Shown in pieces: positions 31,347-39,377 of a DNA stretch of 64,000 bases. The notes beneath the pieces were generated by a model, which saw nothing but the letters and a program-made list of their open reading frames with translations, was not told the origin of the DNA and did not search any database. The DNA is taken from NCBI GenBank assembly GCA_900544375.1, contig UQUZ01000001.1:1-64000 (forward strand), read 5' to 3'. Made by a program: the position numbers and the translations under genes. The number at the start of each line of letters is the position of its first letter. Within the stretch, counting starts at the first letter, position 1. Origin of the DNA: an uncultured Oscillospiraceae bacterium. Lineage in GTDB: Bacteria; Bacillota; Clostridia; Oscillospirales; Acutalibacteraceae.

Positions 31347-32855
31347 GTGAAAGACGATCAGAAAATGAAGCATAAAAAATATAAACAACAAACAACGCAT
31401 CAAGAACAACCCGATCAAATGTCCCCCAGCAATCAGTCGGATTGGATGCAGCCGGCAGATCAAAATCCTGCAACGGGGAAATCCTTTTGGAAGGATCGCT
31501 TTATACCATTTTGGATGAAAAACAAAAAACGCAATTTAAAAATTTTGATCAGCGTTTTTGCCATCTTGATCGTGGCCGTGGTAGTAGTCGCTTTACTGTA
31601 TGTTAATAATTTACTGAACTTGATAGGTCCAGAAGATCCAAACAATCCAAATAACGGCGTTGAAGATCAAATTTATGATGAGAAGGATTTCGCGGAAATC
31701 GACGGTATTAAGGATGCGAATTCCCTCAAAGATCTCGTGAAAAAATGGGCGACCAATGGTGGTGAAAAATATTCGAGCCGTAATGTCATCAATGTGCTTT
31801 TGATCGGGCAGGATGACGGGCGTTCTGATTCAATGATCTTGGCCTCTATTAATAAAAAGACAGATCAAATCACGCTTGCCTCTTTCTTTCGGGATAGTTA
31901 TTCTTATATTAACTATAACGGGGAAGATCGCTATACGAAAATGAATGCCGCTTATGCCTGGGGTGGGCCCGAGCTATTAATTGAAACGCTGGAAAATAAC
32001 TTCAAAGTTGAAATTGATTATTATGTGACAGTGAATTTTGAAAACTTTTCAAAAGCGATCGATGCGATCGGCGGCGTTTATGTAGACGTTCAACCTTATG
32101 AATCAGAGTATATTCGCAGGACAAGCCGGTTTAAAAATTTCCCAGTAGGGGAACATGTGCTTCTCAATGGAGATGAGGCGTTGGTTTTCAGCCGGATCCG
32201 AAAGAGCGACGCCGATAGCGATATCAGCCGCACACGCCGGCAGCGCCAAGTGATCACCGCTCTGATTCAGCAATCCAAGAGCGCCTCTCTTGGCCAATTG
32301 AATAGCTTGGCGAATAAAATTTTACCATATGTAAATACGAATATACCCAAATCGACAATTCTCTCATATGGTACGCAGGCAATTCTACAGGGATGGATGA
32401 ATTATCCGATCAATCAGATTACGGTGCCAAGTGAAGAATATCGACAGGGTCAGTATATCAATGGCGTTTCCTTTATTATTGTTGACTATCAGGCTGCGGC
32501 CCGTGAGCTCCAGATGGCATTATATGGAAATAGCAATATTCCAGACGGCAATCATGTTTCGCCTTTTGATTTGGATTTGAGCTCCTCCAGCAGTTCGGGA
32601 TCCAATTCCAACAAAGGGAATAATGGTTCCTCCTCTAACTATGTGGAGCCCACCTCCAATCAACAGCAGCAAGAAACAACAGATTTCTATAACCAGGAGA
32701 CAACGGGTGAGGAGGATGAAAGCAATATCACCCAGCCGGTAACGAGTGAGCCCTCGACGTCAACGGAGGAGAACCCAAGCACAAATGAGGGAAATGAGCC
32801 TTCCCACACGCAAGAGAACATGACAAAAGAAAGCCGGCCTCAATTTGGCTTTTGA
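31347..32855 (+). CDS. LytR-CpsA-Psr (LCP) family cell-wall glycopolymer ligase
   Basis: 502 residues. A basic cytoplasmic N-terminus (about 60 residues, Lys/Gln-rich) precedes one membrane helix (ILISVFAILIVAVVVVALLY, about 65-85). The extracellular LCP domain has NVLLIGQDDGRSDSMILASI, SFFRDSYSYI, DYYVTVNFENFSKAIDAIGG and the Arg-rich FSRIRKSDADSDISRTRRQR that binds the polyprenyl pyrophosphate. A roughly 100-residue Ser/Asn/Thr/Gln-rich tail follows. The family attaches teichoic acid or capsule polymers to peptidoglycan. It stands alone, with its own promoter, operator-like palindrome and terminator. Because it follows gyrA, chance adjacency is likely. Confidence 0.9.
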   Translation: MKDDQKMKHKKYKQQTTHQEQPDQMSPSNQSDWMQPADQNPATGKSFWKDRFIPFWMKNKKRNLKILISVFAILIVAVVVVALLYVNNLLNLIGPEDPNNPNNGVEDQIYDEKDFAEIDGIKDANSLKDLVKKWATNGGEKYSSRNVINVLLIGQDDGRSDSMILASINKKTDQITLASFFRDSYSYINYNGEDRYTKMNAAYAWGGPELLIETLENNFKVEIDYYVTVNFENFSKAIDAIGGVYVDVQPYESEYIRRTSRFKNFPVGEHVLLNGDEALVFSRIRKSDADSDISRTRRQRQVITALIQQSKSASLGQLNSLANKILPYVNTNIPKSTILSYGTQAILQGWMNYPINQITVPSEEYRQGQYINGVSFIIVDYQAAARELQMALYGNSNIPDGNHVSPFDLDLSSSSSSGSNSNKGNNGSSSNYVEPTSNQQQQETTDFYNQETTGEEDESNITQPVTSEPSTSTEENPSTNEGNEPSHTQENMTKESRPQFGF

Positions 32856-32966
32856 AACAATTCATTGTATAAAAAAACGTTTCGTTCTTGTTTGGAGCGA
32901 ATTCTCTTTCTTTGGTGATTAAAAGTGGAAAAGCCAATTCTATCGTCTCTAAAAGGATAAAAAATG

Positions 32967-32998
32967 CTGCTGGGATGTATATATTTGCATCCCAGCAG
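32967..32998. terminator. bidirectional terminator
   Basis: CTGCTGGGATG (32967-32977) and CATCCCAGCAG (32988-32998), flanked by AAAAAT and TATTTTTT. It lies between the convergent LCP and flavin-oxidoreductase genes. Confidence 0.8.
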
Positions 32999-33073
32999 TA
33001 TTTTTTAATGCTTGCAATCGCAGAAAAAGCCAGATGCCGCGGCATATTTGCCTGCGGCACCTGGTATTCTCTC

Positions 33074-35155
33074 TTATTTTAGTTTTCGTGCAAGATTATA
33101 GGCTCCATGCGTTGCCTGTGCGATGCGGCCAATTTGCTTTGCATCCCCAATCAGGAATGCTCGTTCAAAGCAATCTTTGATTTCCTCATAAAGCGCGTTA
33201 TCACTGCGAACCCCCACGGACATCACAACCTGCTCGGCTGGCTTTTCAATTTGCGTTCCCCCAGCCGCAGGCTCCAGAGTGATGGTGTTTTTGCCTACGC
33301 TTGCAAGCTTCCAACCAGTGAGAAATTCAACGTTAAGCGCTTTCAGGCGAGGGAGGATATCCTCCGTATGCTGGTGATAGGTGCCGGGCGCAATCTGATC
33401 TGCCATTTCTATAATTGTTACTTGATTGCCTTGCTCTGCGAGCAGATCAGCTGTTTCCAGGCCGGTCATGCCGGAGCCGATCACTGCAATCTGTTTTCCT
33501 TCCAGTTTTACGCTGCCATTGAGAACCTCTGTTACGGTGCAGACATGCGGCTGATCCGCACCGGGAATACGGGGATGAATGGCATCCCCGCCGGTTGCAA
33601 TGATCACTGCATAGGGGTTGAGCTCTTTGAGCATTGCGGAGTTTGCTTTTGTATTCAAGCGGATTTCCGCGCCGGCTCTGCGTGCCGCCCGTTCTAGATC
33701 CTCAAAGCACCAATCGATTTTTTCCTTCCGCGGCGGCTTATCTGCTAACTGAAGCTGACCGCCTACAAAGGCCTCCTTTTCCAAAACAATGGGTTGGAAG
33801 CCTCGTTTCCCCAACACCTCCGCGGCAGTTAGACCTGCCGGACCCGCGCCGACGATTGCCACGATACGACCATCGCCATCTTTCTTTGGCTCCTTGGGGA
33901 TGCCAACCTCCCGACAAGTGCGAGGGTTCACGGCGCATTGACCAGGCCGATTCCGCACAGCGCCATCCAGCATGCTTTCAAAGCACCATAAGCAGCAGAT
34001 ACAGCGACGGATTTCTTCCGGTCGGCCGGCTTTTGCCTTATTGGCCCAATCCGGATCAGCCAGCAGGGGGCGCCCAAGGCTGATAAAATCCTGAATTCCC
34101 TCTTTCAACTGCTGCTCTGCTTGTTCCGGGGAACGGATCAAATTAGCGGCAAGAACAGGGATGGATACGTTTTGTTTCACTGTTTTGGCAAGATAGCTGC
34201 GCCATCCGGTTTGAAAACTGGTCGGCTCCAGCCAGTAATTCATGGTTTCATAGGTAGCGCTAGAAACGTCGATTGCATCAATTCCACATTCCTCAAGCCG
34301 CTTGGCAATTCGGATTCCTTCATCCAGCGTGATGCCTTCGTCTGCCGGATCACCAATTTCCCGATAGAATTCATCTACAGAAATGCGGGCGATAATTGGA
34401 AAATCAGCGCCGCATTGGCGGCGAATTTCGGCAATGATCTCTGTGATAAAACGCATCCGGTTATCAAAAGAGCCGCCGTATTCATCTGTTCTGCGGTTGG
34501 TGTAAGGGCTTAAAAACTCCTGGATCAAATAGCCATGCGCTCCGTGCAGCTCTACGCCATCTGCACCGGCGAGCTGAACCCGCTTCGCTGCGGCGCCGAA
34601 TTCGCGGACAAGCTCTTTGATCTCCGCTGTCTTTAGCGCTCGTGTTTTTTGCTTTTGCAACCGGCAGGGCACAGGGGAGGGCGCTACAACTGGAGGCAGT
34701 AGGCCTGTCTTTTCCACCATATCTGCATGCTGCGCAACTTTAAAGAAAATATCCCAATAGCCATGCCAATGGCGGCCTATTGCATCGCTTAGACGCCATG
34801 TTCCTACCAAAAGAGAGAGGTTCTGCCGGCCGGGATGGTGCAGCTGACAAAAAACTTTGGCGCCGTGGCGATGGATTCGTTTCACCATTTTAGCAAAGGG
34901 CTCAATGTGTCGATCTTTGCTCATTGCAAGCTGGCGGGGGGCAAGCGGTCCATGCTTTTCATCAACACGTGTGGCCTCTGTGATGATAAGCCCCACGCCG
35001 CCTTTGGCGCGCTCCTCATAATACTGCATCATCTGTTCGCCGGGTGTACCGTCAAGTCCGCCGGTGCCCAAGACCATGGGGGACATGACAACTCGGTTTT
35101 TTAGCTGGACGGTTCCAATTTGGCCCTCTGAAAACAATTTTTCATATTGCTGCAT
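33074..35155 (-). CDS. NADH:flavin oxidoreductase / 2,4-dienoyl-CoA or 2-enoate reductase
   Basis: A 693-residue fusion of an old-yellow-enzyme TIM barrel (GTVQLKNRVVMSPMVLGTGG, AGADGVELHGAHGYLIQEFL, SPYTNRRTDEYGGSFDNRMRF) with a C-terminal FAD/NAD(P) reductase (VAIVGAGPAGLTAAEVLG and IAVIGSGMTGLETADLLAEQ). A Fe-S cluster motif CICCLWC...GQC lies between them; the Cys spacing (CxxCxxC then C) is tighter than the usual CxxCxxxC. The family reduces C=C bonds of dienoyl-CoA, enoates or bile-acid intermediates; the substrate here is unknown. The start at 35155 is behind AAGGGAAG. It lies 47 bases after parB, apparently co-transcribed with the partition genes. Confidence 0.88.
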   Translation of the reverse strand: MQQYEKLFSEGQIGTVQLKNRVVMSPMVLGTGGLDGTPGEQMMQYYEERAKGGVGLIITEATRVDEKHGPLAPRQLAMSKDRHIEPFAKMVKRIHRHGAKVFCQLHHPGRQNLSLLVGTWRLSDAIGRHWHGYWDIFFKVAQHADMVEKTGLLPPVVAPSPVPCRLQKQKTRALKTAEIKELVREFGAAAKRVQLAGADGVELHGAHGYLIQEFLSPYTNRRTDEYGGSFDNRMRFITEIIAEIRRQCGADFPIIARISVDEFYREIGDPADEGITLDEGIRIAKRLEECGIDAIDVSSATYETMNYWLEPTSFQTGWRSYLAKTVKQNVSIPVLAANLIRSPEQAEQQLKEGIQDFISLGRPLLADPDWANKAKAGRPEEIRRCICCLWCFESMLDGAVRNRPGQCAVNPRTCREVGIPKEPKKDGDGRIVAIVGAGPAGLTAAEVLGKRGFQPIVLEKEAFVGGQLQLADKPPRKEKIDWCFEDLERAARRAGAEIRLNTKANSAMLKELNPYAVIIATGGDAIHPRIPGADQPHVCTVTEVLNGSVKLEGKQIAVIGSGMTGLETADLLAEQGNQVTIIEMADQIAPGTYHQHTEDILPRLKALNVEFLTGWKLASVGKNTITLEPAAGGTQIEKPAEQVVMSVGVRSDNALYEEIKDCFERAFLIGDAKQIGRIAQATHGAYNLARKLK

Positions 35156-35201
35156 CTGTATTCTTCCCTTCTCTACTATCATAAACGGCAGATGCCGTTG
35201 A

Positions 35202-36074
35202 TTAATCGTGCTCTGGATCTAAAAGCCTGGAAAGATCTGTTAAATCATTTTGGTCGAAAAACTCAATCTCGATTGTGCCGCGATTTTCCTTTTTATTTAG
35301 ATTCACCTTGATTCGGCGACCGAGTGAATTGGTTAAGGCTAGCTCTACTTCATCATAAAAGGTATCCCGGCGGAGAGGGTGGTTTTCCGGTTGTTTTTTT
35401 TCTTTGGCGGCAGCCTTTGCAAGCCGCTCTACTTCCCGAACAGAAATCTCTTTTTTTAAGATCTGATCGGCAATTTCCACCATTTTTTCTTCATCATTCA
35501 GGGAGAGAAGCGCGCGCGCATGCCCTGCTGAGATTTTTCCATCCCTAGTTAATTCCAAAATTGGGGTTGGGAGGGAGAGCAGGCGCAATGCATTTGCGAT
35601 CGCAGGACGGGAACGCCCCACACGGGCAGCCGCAGTTTCCTGCGTTAGGCCATAGGTATGAATGAGCTGCTGCAATCCTTCTGCCTCTTCAATTGGATTT
35701 AAATCTTCTCTTTGCAAATTTTCGATTAATGCGAGCTCCATCATCTCGCTATCGCTCATTTCACGAATTACAACCGGTACCTCTGATAACCCTGCCCGGC
35801 GGGCAGCGCGCCAGCGGCGTTCTCCAGCCACAAGCTGATAGCTGCCATCTGGCATTGGGCGAACTAGAAGCGGCTGAATAACGCCGTGCTGCGCAATGCT
35901 ATCCGCAAGCTCAGAGAGCGCCTTTTCATCAAAGGTTTTTCTGGGTTGATCCTTATTGGGCTCAATCTCATTGAGGCTGAGCTTTACAGCGCTGGCTGAG
36001 CTATTTTCCTCCACAGAGTTATCTGCAAAAAGTGCATCCAGCCCACGCCCGAGGCCTCCTTTTTTTGCTGCCAT
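35202..36074 (-). CDS. parB: chromosome-partitioning protein ParB (Spo0J)
   Basis: About 290 residues. The N-terminal KKGGLGRGLDALFAD binds ParA; the ParB/CTPase domain has PNKDQPRKTFDEKALSELAD and LVAGERRWRAARRAG with ENLQREDLNPIEEAEGLQQL; the helix-turn-helix is TQETAAARVGRSRPAIANAL; the C-terminal dimerisation domain is NLNKKENRGTIEIEFF. It loads at parS, slides as a CTP-gated clamp and recruits SMC. The start at 36074 (MAAKKGG) gives the standard N-terminus; an ATG 4 codons upstream overlaps the parA stop. Confidence 0.94.
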   Translation of the reverse strand: MAAKKGGLGRGLDALFADNSVEENSSASAVKLSLNEIEPNKDQPRKTFDEKALSELADSIAQHGVIQPLLVRPMPDGSYQLVAGERRWRAARRAGLSEVPVVIREMSDSEMMELALIENLQREDLNPIEEAEGLQQLIHTYGLTQETAAARVGRSRPAIANALRLLSLPTPILELTRDGKISAGHARALLSLNDEEKMVEIADQILKKEISVREVERLAKAAAKEKKQPENHPLRRDTFYDEVELALTNSLGRRIKVNLNKKENRGTIEIEFFDQNDLTDLSRLLDPEHD

Positions 36075-36082
36075 ACACGAAT

Positions 36083-36853
36083 TCATCCCTTTCCATTTAA
36101 ACGCAAAAATTCATCTGCAAATTCTTCATATGCGGAACTCCCGCGCGACGAACGGTCATAATATATGACCGGCTGGCCAAAGCTCGGCGCTTCTGAAAGG
36201 CGAACATTGCGTGGAATCACGCTGGAATATACCTTCTGTGGGAAAAAGCGCTTCACTTCGTCCACAACCTGCTGGGTCAGGTTTAGCCTTCCATCATACA
36301 TCGTCAACAGTACACCCTCGATCTCCAGATGCGGGTTGTAGAGACGTTTGACCTGACGAACGGTGGACATCAGTTGGGATAGGCCTTCCAAGGCATAATA
36401 CTCGCATTGGATCGGAACCATAATAGAGTCTGAGGCGCATAATGCATTGAGCGTAATGAGCCCCAAAGAGGGGGGACAATCTAAAAAAATGAAATCATAA
36501 AGAGGCACAAGCTCGGCGAGCGCTGTGCGTAGCCGGGATTCCCGGCGTTGTGATTCAACGAGCTCCAGCTCTGCTCCCGCGAGACTCATGTTGGCGGGAA
36601 GAATATCGACATTGGCATATTGGCTGGAAACGACGGTTTCCAATGCGCTGACGCCGTTAATTAAAATATCATAGGTTGATTTTTCAATGGAGCGCTTATT
36701 CAGCCCCATGCCGCTGGTGGAGTTTCCTTGTGGATCGATATCTACAAGAAGCGTTTTTAAGCCATGTTCCCCGATCGATGCGCAAAGATTGACGGCGGTG
36801 GTCGTCTTTCCAACGCCGCCCTTTTGATTGACGATTGCAATTGTTTTACCCAT
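36083..36853 (-). CDS. parA: chromosome-partitioning ATPase ParA (Soj)
   Basis: A 256-residue deviant Walker ATPase: [53 protein letters not shown], and [20 protein letters not shown] at the C-terminus. It works with ParB in origin segregation and in regulating DnaA. The open frame reaches 36886, but the start at 36853 (MGKTIAIV) gives the canonical N-terminus, with AAGGAAGGG about 13 bases upstream. A parS site and a TATAAT box lie upstream, consistent with ParB-linked autoregulation. Confidence 0.94.
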   Translation of the reverse strand: MGKTIAIVNQKGGVGKTTTAVNLCASIGEHGLKTLLVDIDPQGNSTSGMGLNKRSIEKSTYDILINGVSALETVVSSQYANVDILPANMSLAGAELELVESQRRESRLRTALAELVPLYDFIFLDCPPSLGLITLNALCASDSIMVPIQCEYYALEGLSQLMSTVRQVKRLYNPHLEIEGVLLTMYDGRLNLTQQVVDEVKRFFPQKVYSSVIPRNVRLSEAPSFGQPVIYYDRSSRGSSAYEEFADEFLRLNGKG

Positions 36854-36914
36854 TTTGTTGCTCAGGCCCTTCCTTGAAATGTCCATTTTCTTATCACAAT
36901 ATGAATTCTTTCAA

Positions 36915-36920
36915 ATTATA
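36915..36920 (-). promoter_or_regulatory. parA -10 box
   Basis: On the minus strand, TATAAT preceded by TGT (extended -10), about 60 bases before the parA start. No good -35 is seen at 17 bases. The nearest parS site lies about 50 bases upstream. Confidence 0.45.
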
Positions 36921-36970
36921 ACACAAAGCAGGAGAGAAAGAAAGGTTTCCGTTAGCTTTCCGTAAAAATT

Positions 36971-36986
36971 CGTTTCACGTGAAACA
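36971..36986. promoter_or_regulatory. parS site 1
   Basis: CGTTTCACGTGAAACA has the perfect palindromic parS core GTTTCACGTGAAAC; only the first flank base differs from TGTTTCACGTGAAACA. It lies just upstream of the parA promoter. Confidence 0.9.
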
Positions 36987-37086
36987 TTAGCTCATACAGA
37001 AGTTATTAAAAAGTAAATTACAGGATCTTGTTAAAAATTTGAAAGAGACCTACTATAGATTGTATTAAAGAGGTGAAAAGAAAAAA

Positions 37087-37102
37087 AGTTTCACGTGAAA
37101 CA
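37087..37102. promoter_or_regulatory. parS site 2
   Basis: AGTTTCACGTGAAACA has the perfect parS core, 116 bases from site 1 and in the same noc-parA gap. Confidence 0.9.
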
Positions 37103-37279
37103 TTAACCACGGTATATAAAGAGCAATACGCCTGTCAGCGGCCAAAATCAACGCTGGCGGCATCATCGTCCTTGGTAGGCGTCAACCCGGCAACGAAAGT
37201 TACGCAGTCAGCCTCCGAAGATGCCCTAAAAAACCGTGTTGCACTTTGTACAGTGAGGATAACATCAGTGAATAAAAAA

Positions 37280-37365
37280 ACAAAGCCGCCAAAGGAAGTC
37301 AATCGCACGCTAGTTGCGTTCTCAGGCTTAGCTGGCGTTAGCCAGCCTTCACCCTGCGGCTTTGT
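37280..37365 (-). ncRNA. terminator-like branched RNA structure in the noc-parA gap
   Basis: On the minus strand an outer stem ACAAAGCCGC / GCGGCTTTGT (10 bp, perfect) encloses the hairpin GCTGGC(TAAC)GCCAGC and about 45 further bases. TTTTTTATTC follows directly after the outer stem. This is the shape of a small structured RNA ending in an intrinsic terminator, or of a riboswitch-like leader with no gene after it. An open frame across it (37073-37423, plus strand) looks non-coding. The rest of the gap from 36854 to 37682 holds two parS sites and the noc terminator, but no gene. Confidence 0.35.
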
Positions 37366-37538
37366 CATTTTGAGATTGCGTCCCATCGGTGATCTTGCAA
37401 GGTTTTTAACGAATATGGGATGAAAACTGCGATTGGTCCTGTTCACTGATGCGAAAGAATCGCATAATAAAATGGTTCGTTATTAATCATAGGCCTTAGA
37501 AAACAGAAAGAAGAATCTTTGTAAATAAAAAAAACAAT

Positions 37539-37567
37539 AACGGGACAGGCGAACAACCTGTCCCGTT
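37539..37567 (-). terminator. noc terminator
   Basis: AACGGGACAGG / CCTGTCCCGTT, 11-bp stem and 7-base loop, followed on the minus strand by ATTGTTTTTTTTATTT, a strong T run. It lies 115 bases beyond the noc stop. Confidence 0.85.
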
Positions 37568-37682
37568 ACTGCGGATGTGGGGTGTGAAAGAGAAAAGATA
37601 TGGTCTTTGTTTTGCGCTGTTTTTAGCGCAGGAAAAATGGGGGAATTTATTCCAAAACGCGAATGCGTTATTGGCAGGAAAA

Positions 37683-38543
37683 TCATGCACTGTCGGAGCA
37701 GGAGCGGATGACCGTTTCGCCGTTTTTGGGAATACGGACAACATATTCAATATACTCATCCGTTTCTTTGCGGGAAGAGTCAGCGGAAATTCCGGCCCGT
37801 TTCATCGTATCGACTGCATGGTTTAAAGTGTTTATAAAAAGTCGAACATCTTTGAAAAGTTTAATGGGTGCCTTCTTCTGTTTTTTTTGCAAATCAGGGG
37901 TATCTGTGTTTTTCAGAAGCTGCTCAATGAGCTTTTCGCTTTGCGAAACATTGAGTTTTTCCAATGCGATGTGATCGAGTGCTTCCTTCATTTGATTAGT
38001 GGTCTCCAGCCGGAGCAGAGCACGCGCATGGCGCTCTGTGAGCTGTTCCTGCTCCAAGGTGCGTCGGATTTCTTCCGGCAGCCGTAGGAGGCGAAGCTTA
38101 TTGGAGAGCGTGGATTGCGCCATACCGAGCTTTCGCGCGGTTTCCTCCTGGCTTAGGCCATAAACATTCATCAATTTTTGTATGGCGTCAGCCTCTTCAA
38201 AAAAGCTGAGATCCTGGCGCTGCAAATTTTCAAGCAGGGAGAAGATCGCCGTTTTACGATCATCTGCATTGATGAGGATGGAAGGGATTTGTGTTAATCC
38301 AGCTAATCGGGCCGCGCGAAGCCGTCGCTCCCCGGCAATTAACTCATAGCCTCCAGGCACCGCCCGAACGGTAATTGGTTGTAAAATGCCATTTGCACGG
38401 ATGCTTTGCGCAAGATTTGCAAGCTCTTGGCGGTCAAAATGGCGGCGTGGCTGCGTGGGGTTTGGCATAATTTCTTGCTCTGGAATCATAAGGATCGAAC
38501 CGCCGGATTTTGGTTTTGGAGGGGACTTTTTTAACAAGGGCAT
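37683..38543 (-). CDS. noc: nucleoid occlusion protein Noc (ParB paralogue)
   Basis: A 286-residue ParB-family protein with the CTPase motif ELIAGERRLRAARLAGL, ENLQRQDLSFFEEADAIQKL, a helix-turn-helix with SQEETARKLGMAQSTLSNKL, and the Noc-type C-terminus DVRLFINTLNHAVDTMKRAG. In Bacillus Noc prevents septation over the nucleoid and binds the membrane through its N-terminal helix. The N-terminus here (MPLLKKSPPKPKSGG) is short, basic and proline-rich, so membrane binding is uncertain. The start at 38543 has AGGAAGGAGG 7 bases upstream. Gene order rsmG-noc-parA-parB matches Bacillus. Confidence 0.88.
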   Translation of the reverse strand: MPLLKKSPPKPKSGGSILMIPEQEIMPNPTQPRRHFDRQELANLAQSIRANGILQPITVRAVPGGYELIAGERRLRAARLAGLTQIPSILINADDRKTAIFSLLENLQRQDLSFFEEADAIQKLMNVYGLSQEETARKLGMAQSTLSNKLRLLRLPEEIRRTLEQEQLTERHARALLRLETTNQMKEALDHIALEKLNVSQSEKLIEQLLKNTDTPDLQKKQKKAPIKLFKDVRLFINTLNHAVDTMKRAGISADSSRKETDEYIEYVVRIPKNGETVIRSCSDSA

Positions 38544-38663
38544 ATAAAAACCTCCTTCCTGATTGGGCTTGTCCATGTTTACAAGACAAGCTTATCAGGC
38601 AGGAGGGAAAAAGTCCAGTTTTTTTGATCGTGTAAAAACAGCCTGAAAACTGCTTTTTCTCTA

Positions 38664-39377
38664 TTATACCAGCGGCTTTTTGGCAATTTGAGCAGAAGGG
38701 CGCGGATATTTTGGCGAAGTATGCGATATTTTTTGAATGATTGGTAGGCTGCGGCTGCCCGCTGAATCGATTTCGTAACGCTCCAGGCGCTCTAAGCTAC
38801 CGCCTAAAAGGGAGATTGCAGGTTTTGCCTGTGTGAGTTCTTCGTCAATATCCCCTGCTTTAAGCGGGGTAAAAAAACCACCCGGCTTGGCAAAGGGCAG
38901 GCAATATTCGCTCAGATCGCGTAAGTTAGAAACGGCTCTCGCAGTAACTAAATCAAATTGCTCCCGGTATCGAGAATCTTGCCCCGCTTCTTCTGCACGC
39001 CGGTGCAATGTTTCCGCCTGTAGGGCAAGCGAAGAGAGCGCCTGTTCCAAAAAGAGGAGCTTCTTTTTTGTGCTGTCCAGGAGCGTCAGTTGCAGATCAG
39101 GGCGGGCAATCAAAAGCGCAAGGCCTGGAAATCCGGCTCCCGTGCCCACATCAATCACTTTTGCGCCTTCAGTCGGCGAAAAAAAGGAGAGCAGGGCGAG
39201 GCTGTCGATGAAATGTTTGGCGATTATTCCATCCGGCTCCTTAATTGCCGTGAGGTTTATTTTTTGATTCCATTCAAGGAGCAAGGCGGCATAGGCGTCA
39301 AAACGGGATAACGCGGTTTCATCCAGCTCCACTTTCCACCGTGCAGCGCCACGGCGCAGGGTTTCTATATCAATCAT
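38664..39377 (-). CDS. rsmG: 16S rRNA (guanine527-N7)-methyltransferase
   Basis: A 237-residue SAM-dependent methyltransferase that methylates G527 of 16S rRNA. The sequence LEWNQKINLTAIKEPDGIIAK, the SAM motif KVIDVGTGAGFPGLALLIAR and the RAVSNLRDLSEYCLP segment are typical. The start at 39377 overlaps the last codons and stop of mnmG by 8 bases, giving translational coupling. A longer frame back to 39449 would overlap mnmG by 80 bases and is not family-like. Loss of this gene is known to give low-level streptomycin resistance in other bacteria. Confidence 0.93.
   Translation of the reverse strand: MIDIETLRRGAARWKVELDETALSRFDAYAALLLEWNQKINLTAIKEPDGIIAKHFIDSLALLSFFSPTEGAKVIDVGTGAGFPGLALLIARPDLQLTLLDSTKKKLLFLEQALSSLALQAETLHRRAEEAGQDSRYREQFDLVTARAVSNLRDLSEYCLPFAKPGGFFTPLKAGDIDEELTQAKPAISLLGGSLERLERYEIDSAGSRSLPIIQKISHTSPKYPRPSAQIAKKPLV

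Noticed and set aside
37073..37423. A 116-codon frame in the noc-parA gap
   Set aside because: It starts across a parS site and runs through the branched structure. There is no family similarity, and the opposite strand is equally open.
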